Assembly (NCBI GenBank): GCA_000218705.1
Contig: GL947594.1
Span: forward strand, 1,451,584 to 1,515,583
Direction: 5' to 3'
Origin: Prochlorococcus marinus bv. HNLC1
Lineage (GTDB): Bacteria; Cyanobacteriota; Cyanobacteriia; PCC-6307; Cyanobiaceae
DNA length: 64,000 nucleotides
The notes beneath the pieces are model-generated. The model did not search any database. It was not told the DNA's origin and worked only from the letters and a program-made list of their open reading frames with translations. This document shows, piece after piece, positions 18,460 to 30,367 of the stretch (positions within the stretch are counted from its first letter, which is position 1; each line of letters opens with the position of its first letter). The translations under genes and the position numbers were made by a program.

Positions 18460-18999
18460 ATGATAGAAAATGAGGATTGGTTAGTGATTGGTATTATTAC
18501 TTCTTCTCATGGAGTAGCAGGGAAATTAAATATTAAATCTTTAAGCGATTTTAAAGAAAGATTTACCAAACCGGGTATGAGATGGATACAAAAACATAAT
18601 GAAGAGCCTATCCCTTTTAAACTTATATCTGGGTTTCAAAAACCTGGGAAAGAGTCATTCATTATCTCTTTAGAAGGTATTAAAAACAGAAATGAAGCAG
18701 ATAATCTAAAACAATATAAATTACTTGTTAAAAGTAATGATATTCCTAAGTTAAAGGATAATGAGTTTCACTTAAATCAACTACTAGATTTAGATGTAAA
18801 ATTATTTGTTAAAAGTGAAATAAAAGTTATTGGGAAAGTAGTAGATTTAATAACAGAAAACAATAATCTAATTGTTATTAGATTAAATCAAAATAATAAA
18901 GATGTTTTAATCCCTTTTGTAAAAGAAATTGTGACAACTATAGACAGAAAAAATAAGTATTTAGTTATTAATCCTCCAAAAGGATTATTAGATCTTTAA
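18460..18999 (+). CDS. rimM: Ribosome maturation factor RimM (16S processing)
   Basis: RimM assists assembly of the 30S head domain and binds protein S19. The 179-aa protein has the N-terminal beta-barrel with [20 protein letters not shown] (residues about 9-28), a linker with [22 protein letters not shown], and the C-terminal PRC-barrel ([24 protein letters not shown] and a PPKGLLDL end). Length and domain order are normal. It starts at ATG 18460, shares a short divergent control region with ndhS, and converges with glmS 26 bases downstream. Confidence 0.94.
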   Translation: MIENEDWLVIGIITSSHGVAGKLNIKSLSDFKERFTKPGMRWIQKHNEEPIPFKLISGFQKPGKESFIISLEGIKNRNEADNLKQYKLLVKSNDIPKLKDNEFHLNQLLDLDVKLFVKSEIKVIGKVVDLITENNNLIVIRLNQNNKDVLIPFVKEIVTTIDRKNKYLVINPPKGLLDL

Positions 19000-19025
19000 A
19001 ATATATTCTTTTCACAAAATCATTT

Positions 19026-20918
19026 TTATTCCACAGTGACGCTCTTAGCAAGGTTTCGTGGTTGATCAACATCAAGTCCTCTATGAGCTGCTATATGATA
19101 ACTTAGAAGTTGCATTGGAACGACTGTTAATAATGGAGATATCCATTCATCTATTAAAGGTAAAGGTATTAAATAATCAAAAATCTCGGTCCCTTCACAT
19201 TCTGGAGCAATACCCACAAGATAAGAATCTCTTGCTTTAGCTTCTTGTGCATTACTTATAACTTTTTCAAATACATTTCCTGGAGTAGCAATTGAAATAA
19301 CTGGGACTTTTTTCTCTAATAAAGCGATTGGTCCATGTTTCATTTCTCCAGCTGGATAACCAGCAGCATGAATATAACTTATCTCCTTTAATTTAAGAGC
19401 TCCTTCTAAAGCAATAGGATAATTAATTCCTCTTCCAAGAAAAATTACATCTTTCATGTTAGAAAAATTATGAGCTAATTCTTCAGAAATTTTATTATGG
19501 CTAATAATTAAATCCTCTAAAATTGGAGGTATTTTAATTAAATTTGAAATCATCTTATCTATTTCCTCATGTGTTTTACTTTTTCTTATTTGAGCAAATG
19601 TGATTGCTAAGCCATAAAAAGACAATAATTGACCAAAAAAAGTTTTTGTAGCTGCAACTCCAATTTCTATTCCAGCTGATATGTCAATGATATTTGGAAC
19701 AAGTCTTGAAATTGAACTATCTAGTCTATTTGTTATTGCAATAAGATTTGGTTTGTAAGATTCTTTTCCTGAAGATTGCCTCCTTTTGATTTCCATATTT
19801 AAAGCAGCAAGAGTATCAGCTGTTTCGCCTGATTGAGTTACGCCAATAGTAAGAATATTAGGAGATAAAGGTGGGGGAGAATATCTAAATTCACTTGCAT
19901 AAAAAACATTTGTGGGTATACCTGCGTATTGTTCAAGTAAGTAACTGCCTACTAGAGCTGCATGCCTACTTGTTCCACATGCAAGAATCTGTATTTGATC
20001 TATATTCTTTAGAAATTGAATATCAAATGGATAATTTATAGATGTCAATGAAGATTCATCATTTCTCAAAAATTGTTTTATCCAATTTTTAGCAATCTGA
20101 GGTTGATCATAAATCTCTTTAAGCATATAGTGTTTAAAATGTTTTTTATCAACTATTTGTTCTGATAATCTTAAAGAGATTGGATTCCTATATTGTCTTT
20201 CATTTTCTGAATTATAAATTTCAATACCTAAAGGTGTTAACAAAGCCATCTCATCATCTTCCATAGGCAGAATAGTATTTGTAATATTAGTAATTGCAGG
20301 GGTATCACTAGCGCATACAAATTCACCTTCGCCTAAACCAATAATTAAGGGTGCCTGCTTTCTTGCCACAACCAATGAATCTGGAGAGCCAGACCATATA
20401 ACTGCAAGAGCATAAGCACCTTCAAGATCAGAAATAACATTCCTCACAGCTATAAGTAAGGTAGATCCACTATTTTCTAAATTAAGATTACTAAGGTTGT
20501 TTAATTCTTTTTGTATTAAATGAGGTATAACCTCAGTATCTGTTTCTGAGGTAAAGACGATACCTTCTGATTCTAATTTTGTTTTTAATTCAAAATAGTT
20601 TTCTATAATTCCATTCTGAACAACTGCAACTTGTTTAGTCCAATCACAATGAGGGTGTGCATTTCTTAAGACTGGTTTTCCATGAGTAGCCCAACGGGTA
20701 TGGCCTATACCTAATGAACCGGAAATAATCTTTTTATCTAATTTGTGCTTCAGGTTTTTTAGTTTTCCCTCTGCTTTATGACAAACTAATTTTTTATTAT
20801 CTGAATCTATTACAGCTATTCCTGCAGAATCATAGCCTCTATATTCGAGTTTTTCCAAACCTTCAACAAGTAATGGTAAAGCTTTTCTATAACCTGTAAC
20901 TGCTACTATGCCACACAT
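19026..20918 (-). CDS. glmS: Glucosamine-6-phosphate synthase (glutamine-hydrolysing)
   Basis: GlmS makes glucosamine-6-phosphate from fructose-6-phosphate and glutamine, the first committed step to peptidoglycan and lipopolysaccharide amino sugars. The 630-aa protein starts MCGIVAVTGYRKAL, where Cys2 is the glutaminase nucleophile. HTRWATHG and GIIENYFELK belong to the same domain. Two SIS sugar-isomerase domains follow (ACGTSRHAALVGSYLLEQ near residue 315 and FLGRGINYPIALEGALKLKE near 490), and the C-terminal loop is LDVDQPRNLAKSVTVE. All are typical. No glmS ribozyme is evident upstream. It follows psaC by 79 bases on the same strand. Confidence 0.97.
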   Translation of the reverse strand: MCGIVAVTGYRKALPLLVEGLEKLEYRGYDSAGIAVIDSDNKKLVCHKAEGKLKNLKHKLDKKIISGSLGIGHTRWATHGKPVLRNAHPHCDWTKQVAVVQNGIIENYFELKTKLESEGIVFTSETDTEVIPHLIQKELNNLSNLNLENSGSTLLIAVRNVISDLEGAYALAVIWSGSPDSLVVARKQAPLIIGLGEGEFVCASDTPAITNITNTILPMEDDEMALLTPLGIEIYNSENERQYRNPISLRLSEQIVDKKHFKHYMLKEIYDQPQIAKNWIKQFLRNDESSLTSINYPFDIQFLKNIDQIQILACGTSRHAALVGSYLLEQYAGIPTNVFYASEFRYSPPPLSPNILTIGVTQSGETADTLAALNMEIKRRQSSGKESYKPNLIAITNRLDSSISRLVPNIIDISAGIEIGVAATKTFFGQLLSFYGLAITFAQIRKSKTHEEIDKMISNLIKIPPILEDLIISHNKISEELAHNFSNMKDVIFLGRGINYPIALEGALKLKEISYIHAAGYPAGEMKHGPIALLEKKVPVISIATPGNVFEKVISNAQEAKARDSYLVGIAPECEGTEIFDYLIPLPLIDEWISPLLTVVPMQLLSYHIAAHRGLDVDQPRNLAKSVTVE

Positions 20919-20997
20919 AAAATTTTTTTTTTTAACTTAATAGAAATATATTGATAAAAAATAAAATGTGGACTGTATTAAAACTGCACTAATAGTT

Positions 20998-21306
<309 letters not shown>

Positions 21307-21476
21307 TTAATAAGAATAGTGTCGTAAATCTTAACCGCGTGTTACATAAAAATTTGCCCTAGCAGCCTTTTTTTAATAAAATTACTAACAATCAAACAAA
21401 ATATTTAAGAAATGCTTCACTCTTGTTAACTCAAGGTCATACAATCTTAAAGAATAATTCTGTTTATTTAATAACT

Positions 21477-21719
21477 ATGTCTCAAGAAGAAATTTTTCAA
21501 AAAGTTCAAGCAATTGTTGCAGAACAACTAAGTGTAGATTCAGGTGAAGTAAAATCTGGATCTAACTTTCAAAATGATCTTGGAGCAGATTCCTTAGATA
21601 CTGTTGAATTAGTAATGGCTTTAGAGGAGGCTTTTGATATAGAGATTCCTGATGAAGCAGCAGAAGGGATCGCTACAGTTGGAGATGCTGTTAAATTTAT
21701 TGAAGAAAAAAAAGGTTAG
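21477..21719 (+). CDS. acpP: Acyl carrier protein
   Basis: AcpP carries growing fatty acyl chains on a 4'-phosphopantetheine arm. From ATG at 21477 ([14 protein letters not shown]) it is 80 aa, the normal size; an in-frame start 54 bases upstream would add an atypical tail. The attachment serine is in [17 protein letters not shown] (about residue 40), followed by the acidic helix and [19 protein letters not shown]. The protein is strongly acidic, as expected. It is followed 6 bases later by fabF, then tktA, apparently one operon. Confidence 0.97.
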   Translation: MSQEEIFQKVQAIVAEQLSVDSGEVKSGSNFQNDLGADSLDTVELVMALEEAFDIEIPDEAAEGIATVGDAVKFIEEKKG

Positions 21720-21725
21720 TCTAAG

Positions 21726-22970
21726 ATGGGAAATTTCCATCGAGTAGTTATTACTGGAATTGGAGCAGTGACTCCAATAGGTAATAGCATAGAGGAGTAT
21801 TTACTCGGCCTTCAAAAAGGAGCAAATGGAGTTTCTAATATAACTTTATTTGACGCTAACCTGCATCCATGTAAATTTGCAGCAGAGGTAAAAAATCTTC
21901 AACTTGAAAATTTTATCGAGCCAAAAGAATCAAAAAGGTGGGATAGATTTTCTCAATTTGGAGTTATTGCAGCTAAGCAAGCCTTTGATGATTCTGGATT
22001 AGAGATTAATGAAAATAATGCCTCCAGAGTAGGAGTAATTATTGGCTCTGGTGTTGGAGGATTATTAACCATGGAAACTCAGGCACAAACTCTTAGTCAT
22101 AAAGGACCAAAAAGAGTTAGTCCTTTTACAGTACCCATGATGATCCCAAATATGGCATCTGGCTTGGCTGCAATTGCATTAGGAGCTAAAGGTCCAAGCT
22201 CATCAGTCTCTACTGCTTGTGCAGCGGGTTCTAATGCTATTGGAGATTCATTTAGATTATTACAACTTGGCAAAGCAGATGTGATGATTTGTGGAGGTGC
22301 TGAAGCAAGCATCACACCACTTGGTGTTGCTGGTTTTGCAAGTGCTAAAGCACTATCTTTTAGAAACGATAGCCCTCAAACTGCAAGCAGACCTTTTGAT
22401 GCGGAAAGAGATGGCTTTGTAATTGGAGAAGGATCAGGCATCCTAATCTTAGAAACTCTAGAACATGCAAAAAATAGAGGTGCAAAAATATATGCTGAAA
22501 TTGTTGGTTATGGAACAACTTGTGATGCACATCATATAACTTCTCCTTCCCCTGGAGGCTCTGGAGGAGCTGCAGCGATTAACCTTGCATTAGAAGATGC
22601 TTCTTTAGAAATTGATAAAGTTGATTATATTAATGCCCACGGTACTAGTACTTCAGCAAACGATAGTAATGAAACATCAGCAATTAAATCAATTTTTAAA
22701 GACAGATCTTACCTTATTCCTGTAAGCTCAACTAAGTCGATGACTGGTCATCTGTTAGGAGGCTCTGGAGGAATAGAAGCAGTCGCTTGTGTCCTCTCTT
22801 TGACACATAATTTTATCCCTCCTACAATCAACTACGTTAATCGAGATCCAGATTGTGATCTTGATTATGTACCAAATAATGCTAGAGATGCTCAAATTAG
22901 AGTAGCTCTTTCAAACTCCTTTGGCTTTGGTGGTCACAATGTTTGTCTTGCTTTTAGCAAACTTATATGA
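21726..22970 (+). CDS. fabF: 3-oxoacyl-[acyl-carrier-protein] synthase II
   Basis: FabF condenses malonyl-ACP with acyl-ACP in fatty acid elongation. The 414-aa protein has the thiolase fold with nucleophile Cys in SVSTACAAGSNAIGDSFRLL (about residue 165), the first His in NAHGTSTSANDSNET and the second in STKSMTGHLLGGSGG, then the glycine-rich NSFGFGGHNVCLAF near the end. These define KAS II rather than FabH. The spacing of 6 bases to acpP indicates co-transcription, and tktA follows 42 bases later. No anomaly is seen. Confidence 0.97.
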   Translation: MGNFHRVVITGIGAVTPIGNSIEEYLLGLQKGANGVSNITLFDANLHPCKFAAEVKNLQLENFIEPKESKRWDRFSQFGVIAAKQAFDDSGLEINENNASRVGVIIGSGVGGLLTMETQAQTLSHKGPKRVSPFTVPMMIPNMASGLAAIALGAKGPSSSVSTACAAGSNAIGDSFRLLQLGKADVMICGGAEASITPLGVAGFASAKALSFRNDSPQTASRPFDAERDGFVIGEGSGILILETLEHAKNRGAKIYAEIVGYGTTCDAHHITSPSPGGSGGAAAINLALEDASLEIDKVDYINAHGTSTSANDSNETSAIKSIFKDRSYLIPVSSTKSMTGHLLGGSGGIEAVACVLSLTHNFIPPTINYVNRDPDCDLDYVPNNARDAQIRVALSNSFGFGGHNVCLAFSKLI

Positions 22971-23012
22971 CAACAATAAAGCCTTTCTATTCAACTTACC
23001 TCAATTAAAACA

Positions 23013-25019
23013 ATGGTCTCTGCAACCGTTTCATTAGAATCTCTCTGTGTTAATAGTATAAGAATGCTGGCTGTAGATGCAGTAAATAAATCTAATAGTG
23101 GTCATCCCGGCCTCCCAATGGGTTGTGCTCCTATGGGTTATGCTTTGTGGCACAACATAATGAACCATAATCCAAATAATCCAAAATGGTTTAATAGGGA
23201 CCGCTTTGTATTATCTGCTGGGCATGGATGTATGTTGCAATATTCTTTATTACATCTAACAGGATATAAATCAGTAACTATTGATGATATTAAAGAATTT
23301 AGACAATGGGGCTCTAAGACACCCGGTCATCCTGAGACTTTTGAAACTGATGGTGTAGAAGTAACCACTGGCCCTCTTGGAGCTGGCATATCAAATGCAG
23401 TAGGTTTAGCGATCGCAGAATCACACCTCGCTGCAAAATTTAATAAACCAAATTTTGATATTGTTGACCATTACACATATGTGATAATGGGTGATGGATG
23501 TAATCAAGAAGGAATAGCTTCTGAAGCTTGTTCTCTAGCAGGACACCTAAAGCTCGGCAAATTAATTGCTCTATATGATGATAATCAGATAACTATAGAC
23601 GGGAGAACAGATGTTTCTTTTACTGAAGATGTTTTAAAAAGATATGAGGCGTATGGATGGCATGTACAACATGTAGAAGATGGTAATCATGATATTCAAG
23701 GAATAACAAAAGCTATTCAGGCTGCAAAATTAGTTAAAGATAAGCCTTCAATAATTAAAATTTCTACAACAATTGGATATGGATCTCCCAACAAATCAGA
23801 TACTGCAGGTATTCATGGAGCTGCTATTGGTCAAGAAGAAGCGGATTTAACAAGAAATTTCCTTAATTGGGAATATCCTCCATTTGAGATCCCAAATGAA
23901 GTTTATGAACATTTCAGGCAAGCGATAACAAAAGGCGAAGCGACTGAAAATGATTGGAATCAAAAATTTGATGAATATAAAAAATCATTTCCTAAAGAAG
24001 GAAAAGAATTATCCAGAATGTTAAATGGAGAATTACCAGATAATTGGGATAAGGATTTACCTTCTTATACACCTACTGATAAGGGTTTAGCTACTAGAAA
24101 ACATTCTCAGATCTGTTTAGGTTCTCTTGGACCAAATCTTCCAGAGTTAATAGGTGGATCTGCTGACCTTACCCACTCTAACTACACTGATATAAAAGGC
24201 GAAAGTGGATCTTTTCAAGCTCACTCTCCAGAAAAAAGATATTTACATTTTGGAGTTAGAGAGCATGCCATGGCAGCCATATTGAATGGAATTGCCTACC
24301 ACAATAGTGGTCTAATTCCTTACGGAGGAACATTTTTAGTTTTTGCAGATTATATGAGAGGTTCAATGAGATTATCAGCTCTAAGTGGATTGGGAGTAAT
24401 TTATGTATTAACTCATGACTCAATTGGAGTAGGAGAAGACGGACCAACTCATCAGCCTGTTGAAACTATCCCTTCTCTAAGAGCTATGCCAAATATGCTT
24501 GTTCTTAGACCTGGTGATGGTAATGAAACAAGTGGAGCATACAAAATTGCTATTGAAAATAGAAATAGACCATCTGCTTTATGTTTAAGTCGCCAAGGAA
24601 TGCCCAATCAAGAAAATACATCTATAGATAAAGTTGCATTAGGTGGATATATCGTTTCTGATTGTGAGGGTACTCCAGATGTCATTTTTATAGGTACAGG
24701 AAGTGAGCTTAACCTTTGTATTGAAGCAAGCAAAGAAATATCTTCTTTGGGTAAAAAGACCAGAGTAGTTTCAATGCCTTGCGTTGAACTTTTCGAAGAA
24801 CAAGATCCATCATACAAAGAAAGTGTTCTACCAAGTAATGTAAAAAAACGAGTTGTAGTAGAAGCTGCTCATTCCTTCGGATGGCATAAATATGTAGGTC
24901 TTGATGGGGCTTGCATTACTATGGATAGATTTGGAGCCTCTGCACCTGGAGGCAAATGCCTTGAAAGTTTTGGTTTTACTGTTGAAAATGTAGTTAGTAA
25001 AACAAAAGAAATCTTATAA
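23013..25019 (+). CDS. tktA: Transketolase
   Basis: Transketolase moves two-carbon units between sugar phosphates with thiamine diphosphate and serves both the Calvin cycle and the pentose phosphate pathway. The 668-aa length is normal. Visible are [19 protein letters not shown], the ThDP motif region [20 protein letters not shown] (GDG near residue 157), [32 protein letters not shown] and the C-terminal [13 protein letters not shown]. It ends only 8 bases from the opposing thiC stop. That neighbour makes a precursor of the cofactor transketolase needs, though convergence argues against shared control. Confidence 0.97.
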   Translation: MVSATVSLESLCVNSIRMLAVDAVNKSNSGHPGLPMGCAPMGYALWHNIMNHNPNNPKWFNRDRFVLSAGHGCMLQYSLLHLTGYKSVTIDDIKEFRQWGSKTPGHPETFETDGVEVTTGPLGAGISNAVGLAIAESHLAAKFNKPNFDIVDHYTYVIMGDGCNQEGIASEACSLAGHLKLGKLIALYDDNQITIDGRTDVSFTEDVLKRYEAYGWHVQHVEDGNHDIQGITKAIQAAKLVKDKPSIIKISTTIGYGSPNKSDTAGIHGAAIGQEEADLTRNFLNWEYPPFEIPNEVYEHFRQAITKGEATENDWNQKFDEYKKSFPKEGKELSRMLNGELPDNWDKDLPSYTPTDKGLATRKHSQICLGSLGPNLPELIGGSADLTHSNYTDIKGESGSFQAHSPEKRYLHFGVREHAMAAILNGIAYHNSGLIPYGGTFLVFADYMRGSMRLSALSGLGVIYVLTHDSIGVGEDGPTHQPVETIPSLRAMPNMLVLRPGDGNETSGAYKIAIENRNRPSALCLSRQGMPNQENTSIDKVALGGYIVSDCEGTPDVIFIGTGSELNLCIEASKEISSLGKKTRVVSMPCVELFEEQDPSYKESVLPSNVKKRVVVEAAHSFGWHKYVGLDGACITMDRFGASAPGGKCLESFGFTVENVVSKTKEIL

Positions 25020-25027
25020 GAAAATAA

Positions 25028-26422
<1,395 letters not shown>

Positions 26423-26443
26423 TTATTACTAAAGTTTGATCAA

Positions 26444-26530
26444 AAGTCCACTTTCCTTCGTCAGTTCTAGCTGAATCAGGTTCAAAGGGTATGATCTCAG
26501 CTTGAAGAATTATGTTCAAGCACCCCTAGC
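26444..26530 (-). promoter_or_regulatory. TPP riboswitch upstream of thiC
   Basis: On the minus strand the leader contains the THI-element consensus: the 5' arm GGGGTGCTTGAA, the J3/2-type CTGAGATCATACCCTTTGAA, then CCTGATTCAGCTAGAACTG and ACGAAGGAAAGTGG. CTGAGA and ACCCTTTGAACCTGAT are the conserved pyrimidine-sensing and pyrophosphate-helix segments. It ends about 40 bases before the thiC start, so ligand binding probably blocks translation or transcript elongation. In the short expression platform I see no obvious intrinsic terminator, which favours translational control, an inference. Confidence 0.95.
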
Positions 26531-26606
26531 ATTAATTCATTAATAGCTATTTTTAATAAATAAAACATCCAAAAATTACTCATTAAGTAAAAAAATAAGA
26601 TTTTAT

Positions 26607-26819
26607 TTATTTTCTTGAAAAATTTTTTATTTTATTTAGGATTTCTGCTCTATTAGTTTTTCTATGATATTCTTTTTCAGCTACTAAATAAACTCCAATG
26701 ATACCAATAGGTACATAAAAATGCTTCTTTCCATTTTCTCTAAAAGTTAATCCTAAAAAAGCAATTATTATCATTAATGGTGTTATTAATGTGTAATGAT
26801 AATTATTTTTTAAATTCAT
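26607..26819 (-). CDS. Small membrane protein (70 aa), unknown
   Basis: The family is not recognised. One hydrophobic stretch (TLITPLMIIIAFLGLTF, residues about 10-26) and a second weaker one (FYVPIGIIGVYLVA, about 34-47) suggest two short membrane passes or a hairpin. The tail is basic (KEYHRKTNRAEILNKIKNFSRK). It lies 10 bases after the M20 peptidase gene on the same strand and is probably the last gene of the ruvB operon. Its small size and A+T-rich codons lower confidence. Confidence 0.55.
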   Translation of the reverse strand: MNLKNNYHYTLITPLMIIIAFLGLTFRENGKKHFYVPIGIIGVYLVAEKEYHRKTNRAEILNKIKNFSRK

Positions 26820-26829
26820 TTTTATCTTT

Positions 26830-27990
26830 TCATTTATTTAATCTAATTATAGTATCTGTAATTAACTTAATTGCCACGCGGATTGCCATTTCATCAGGAT
26901 TAAATTCAGCACTATGTAAGGGAGAAAAATTATCATTTTTGGTTACACCTAATCTAAACATAGCACCAGGTACATAATTTAAAAATTCGGCAAAATCTTC
27001 TGCTCCCATTGAAGGCTTCTGAAGTTCGACAACATTTTCATGCCCAAACAAATTTAATGCAGATTTCCTTAAAACTCTATTAATCTCTAAATCATTATTC
27101 ACCGGAGGTGTAATCTTTCTAAATTTAATTATGCACTCAGCTCCACAGGTTTTCCCTAAAGAATAGATTGTTGAATTTAACCATTGCCCTATATTGTCAA
27201 ATAGATCTACATTCGTACATCTAACTGTTCCAAGAATTGTAACTTGTTCCGCCAATATATTATATGCTTTGCCTCCATTAATTTTTCCAAAAGTAATTAC
27301 GAGTGGATCTAGTACATCTAATTCTCTAGTAACTGCTTCTTGTATACCAGAAATAATTTTTGATGCCGCCCAGATAGAATCTATTCCTTCATAAGGTCTA
27401 GCTCCATGCCCAGATTTACCATTAATCTCTATCGAAAGTTCTCCCGCTGCCGCAGTTAGGCTACCTTCCTTAATACCAACTTTCCCTACTGGTAATTCAG
27501 GAAAGACATGCACTCCTATTATTTTCTTTAAGTTTTCTATAGCTCCATCCTCGATCATCCATTTAGCACCACTTGCAATCTCTTCTGCTGGTTGAAATAT
27601 TATTCTTACTCCATATTTGAGTTTAAAATCTTTAATTAACTGAGCAACTCCTAAGCCAATACTAATATGAAAATCATGACCACAAGCATGCATTACTCCA
27701 TCTAAGGTTGATGAGAAATCTAAATTAGTATTTTCCTGAATTGGAAGAGCATCCATATCAACTCTCAATCCAACATATCCATTATCACTTGGACCAAATT
27801 CAGCAATAATTCCAGTTCTACCAATTGATTCCTTAACTTCCCAACCAATATTTCTTAAATAACCAGCTATTAAAATTGCAGTCTGATGTTCTAAGCCACT
27901 AAGTTCAGGATGAGCATGAATATGTCTTCTAATATCAATAATTTCATTAATAATTAAATCAAGCTTTATATCTAAATTATCCATATTCAT
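26830..27990 (-). CDS. M20D-family amidohydrolase / carboxypeptidase
   Basis: This 386-aa metal-dependent hydrolase removes acyl groups from N-acyl amino acids or related amides; family names include IAA-amino-acid hydrolase and hippurate hydrolase. Visible are RRHIHAHPELSG, GLRVDMDALPIQENT, the metal-binding MHACGHDFHISIGL (residues about 96-109), FQPAEEIASGAKWMIEDG with catalytic glutamates, the dimerisation-domain SGHGARPYEGIDS, and PSMGAEDFAEFL. No signal peptide is visible, so it is cytoplasmic. The real substrate is unknown. It is 4 bases after the TPR gene in a ruvB-TPR-M20 operon. Confidence 0.92.
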   Translation of the reverse strand: MNMDNLDIKLDLIINEIIDIRRHIHAHPELSGLEHQTAILIAGYLRNIGWEVKESIGRTGIIAEFGPSDNGYVGLRVDMDALPIQENTNLDFSSTLDGVMHACGHDFHISIGLGVAQLIKDFKLKYGVRIIFQPAEEIASGAKWMIEDGAIENLKKIIGVHVFPELPVGKVGIKEGSLTAAAGELSIEINGKSGHGARPYEGIDSIWAASKIISGIQEAVTRELDVLDPLVITFGKINGGKAYNILAEQVTILGTVRCTNVDLFDNIGQWLNSTIYSLGKTCGAECIIKFRKITPPVNNDLEINRVLRKSALNLFGHENVVELQKPSMGAEDFAEFLNYVPGAMFRLGVTKNDNFSPLHSAEFNPDEMAIRVAIKLITDTIIRLNK

Positions 27991-27994
27991 AAAA

Positions 27995-28765
27995 TTACTT
28001 TAAAGCAATAAATTTCATCAAATCTCTTACAGGAGCGGGAGGCCATCTTCTTACTTCTAATAGCCAATCTTCTTCAGCATATCGTGGATCTAATTCTATT
28101 ACTGCGACCCAATTACTTTCAGCTTCACCATAGTTACCTTTAGACCATGTCAATGCAGTTAAAGCAGCTCTAGCATCTACGAACGTGGGATATCTCCTTA
28201 TTAATTTTCTTAATTCTTGCTCAGATTTATTAAAGTTACCCAATTCATAATCAGCTAAAGCAAGACTTGATCTCGCCATTGCAAAACCAGGATTTGTTTT
28301 AGCTGCATTATCATATAATTCTCGAGCATTTTCCCAATTATTCAAGGAGCCTTCAACATTAGCTAAGTTATACATTGCTGAAAAATTATCCTTATCTCTT
28401 GAAATAACAAAAGAATAGTCATCTTTAGCATCTAACCAAAGGCCTAATGATTCCTTAGCAATACCTCTATTTATATAGGGATCTAATTCATTACCATCTA
28501 AATTTATAGCATTATTTTGATCTTTTATAGCACCTTTAGGATCTCCCAAAACAAGTTTCACATTACCTCTATTACTAAGAGCAGCGGCATCATTTGGAAA
28601 TTTTTCTAAATATTGATTCCATTTATCTAATGAAATTTCAAATTGACCAATTGAGCTTGCACTTAATGCATCTTTAAATAATACTTCTCTATCTTCTAGA
28701 GATAAAACAGGATTAATTCGTAGAAATAAACTTAAAAAAATTGATATAAATAAGAAATTTTTCAT
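27995..28765 (-). CDS. TPR-repeat protein with signal peptide
   Basis: A 256-aa protein with an N-terminal hydrophobic leader (MKNFLFISIFLSLFLR then INPVLSLE), likely cleaved after about residue 22, so it should act in the periplasm or thylakoid lumen. Several TPR-like units follow: FEISLDKWNQYLEKFPNDAA, ALSNRGNVKLVLGDPKGAI, PYINRGIAKESLGLWLDA and AMYNLANVEGSLNNWENA. These are protein-binding scaffolds with no catalytic residues. The end VRRWPPAPVRDLMKFIALK is distinctive. The partner is unknown; related TPR proteins often help assemble photosynthetic complexes. Confidence 0.85.
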   Translation of the reverse strand: MKNFLFISIFLSLFLRINPVLSLEDREVLFKDALSASSIGQFEISLDKWNQYLEKFPNDAAALSNRGNVKLVLGDPKGAIKDQNNAINLDGNELDPYINRGIAKESLGLWLDAKDDYSFVISRDKDNFSAMYNLANVEGSLNNWENARELYDNAAKTNPGFAMARSSLALADYELGNFNKSEQELRKLIRRYPTFVDARAALTALTWSKGNYGEAESNWVAVIELDPRYAEEDWLLEVRRWPPAPVRDLMKFIALK

Positions 28766-28777
28766 GTAATACTCAAT

Positions 28778-29833
28778 TTATAATTCATGATATTCATTTA
28801 TATAATTTTCACCAGAGGGAGTAAGAACTCTTCCTCGAGATGTTCTAGAAATAAGACCCAATTGAATTAAATATGGTTCGACTATAAATTCTAACATTGT
28901 TGAATCTTCACTTAAAGCTGCAGCAATTGATTCTAATCCCACCGGCCCACAATTATTTTTATATAAATAATTCAAAAAACTTCTATCAATTTCATCTAAA
29001 CCTCTGTGATCAATTTTCTGATTATTTAGGACTTTTTCAACAATTTCAATTGTTACAATATTATTTTTTTTAATCACTTGAGAATAATCTCTTGATCTTT
29101 TAAGTAACCTTAATGCAATTCTAGGAGTCCCCCTAGAACATAAAGCCAATCTAAGACTTGCTTCTTCGTCGATTACAATATTTATAAGATTTGAAAAATT
29201 AAAAATTATCTTTTGTAAATCTTCAGGTGAATATAGATATAATTTTTGACAAATTCCAAATCGATCCCTCAATGGACTACTTATAGAGGCAAGCTTTGTT
29301 GTCGCTCCAATTAAGGTAAATTTTGGTAGATGAATGGTCCTGCATCTAGTGCCTCTACTAGCTCCAATAGTTAGATCTAATTTAAAATCTTCTAATGCTG
29401 GATATAAGATTTCTTCTGTCAAATTACTCAATCTATGAATTTCATCTATAAATAAAATCTCATTTTCTTTCAGTCCTAGAAGGAGGCCTACTATATCACG
29501 AGGTCTTTCTAAAGAAGAAGCATTAATAACCTTACATTTAGTATTCATTTCATTCGCCACTATAAGAGCTAATGTTGTCTTACCTAATCCGGGCTGACCA
29601 TATAAAAGTATATGATCTAAGCATTCATTTCTAAATAAAGAGGCATCAATAGATATTTTTAATGAGGATTTTAATTTTTCATGGCCAATAAATTCATTAA
29701 AAAATTTAGGTCGATTTGAAATTACTTGTGCATCTGATTTATCTTCCGGAAGGATTTCAGATTTAACAATCCTTAACTCTTTTTTTGAGCGAGGAGAATT
29801 AGATTCATTTATATTTGAAGATATTATTGCCAT
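28778..29833 (-). CDS. ruvB: Holliday junction branch-migration ATPase RuvB
   Basis: RuvB is the AAA+ ring motor that, with RuvA, moves Holliday junctions in recombination. The 351-aa protein has Walker A in [14 protein letters not shown] (residues about 77-90), Walker B in [10 protein letters not shown], sensor 1 in [22 protein letters not shown], and the winged-helix C-terminus ([33 protein letters not shown] and [13 protein letters not shown]). The N-terminal 35 residues are poorly conserved and polar. It diverges from smpB by 52 bases and leads the TPR-M20 gene cluster. Confidence 0.96.
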   Translation of the reverse strand: MAIISSNINESNSPRSKKELRIVKSEILPEDKSDAQVISNRPKFFNEFIGHEKLKSSLKISIDASLFRNECLDHILLYGQPGLGKTTLALIVANEMNTKCKVINASSLERPRDIVGLLLGLKENEILFIDEIHRLSNLTEEILYPALEDFKLDLTIGASRGTRCRTIHLPKFTLIGATTKLASISSPLRDRFGICQKLYLYSPEDLQKIIFNFSNLINIVIDEEASLRLALCSRGTPRIALRLLKRSRDYSQVIKKNNIVTIEIVEKVLNNQKIDHRGLDEIDRSFLNYLYKNNCGPVGLESIAAALSEDSTMLEFIVEPYLIQLGLISRTSRGRVLTPSGENYINEYHEL

Positions 29834-29885
29834 AATGCAAGATTAATAGCTTTTACTCCTAGGAGAAACTTTTTTTAAGATTAAA

Positions 29886-30359
29886 ATGAAAAAAAATTCA
29901 AAGAAAGATTTAATAACTAGACCACTTGCACAAAATAAATATGCAAAATTTCAATACGAAATAATTAATACAATTGAAGCTGGCATTGCACTTTTAGGAA
30001 CTGAAGTTAAAGCAATCAGGAATGGTAAAGCAAATTTAAGAGATGGATATTGCACTTTTAGAAATAATGAAATTTTGCTAAAGAATGTCCACATTTCACC
30101 ACATAAAAACACAGGAGAGTTTTTCAATCATGATCCATTAAGAGATAGAAGATTATTGATACATAAAAATGAAATAATTAAATTAAAAATCAGTACTGAA
30201 AAAAAAGGATTAACAATTATTCCATTATCAATATATTTAAAAGGATCGTGGATAAAAATTAAAATAGCCGTTGGCAAAGGGAAAAAACTGCATGATAAAA
30301 GACAAGCTGATAAAGCAAAAAATGTTAGAAAAGAAATTAGATCAGCGTTAATACGCTAG
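29886..30359 (+). CDS. smpB: SsrA-binding protein SmpB
   Basis: SmpB binds tmRNA and delivers it to stalled ribosomes for trans-translation. The 157-aa length is normal. Core motifs are RPLAQNKYAKFQYEIINTIEAGI, LLGTEVKAIRNGKANLRDGY, VHISPHKN, HDPLRDRRLLIHKNEI and IAVGKGKKLHDKRQ, with a basic C-terminal tail (AKNVRKEIRSALIR) that enters the decoding centre. The tmRNA gene itself is not in this window. A weak AGCGT/ACGCT hairpin overlaps its stop. Confidence 0.96.
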   Translation: MKKNSKKDLITRPLAQNKYAKFQYEIINTIEAGIALLGTEVKAIRNGKANLRDGYCTFRNNEILLKNVHISPHKNTGEFFNHDPLRDRRLLIHKNEIIKLKISTEKKGLTIIPLSIYLKGSWIKIKIAVGKGKKLHDKRQADKAKNVRKEIRSALIR

Positions 30360-30367
30360 CAAAAATA

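Noticed and set aside
30344..30357. Small inverted repeat AGCGT/ACGCT at the smpB stop
   Set aside because: Five base pairs with a four-base loop and no T run directly after; too weak to call a terminator.
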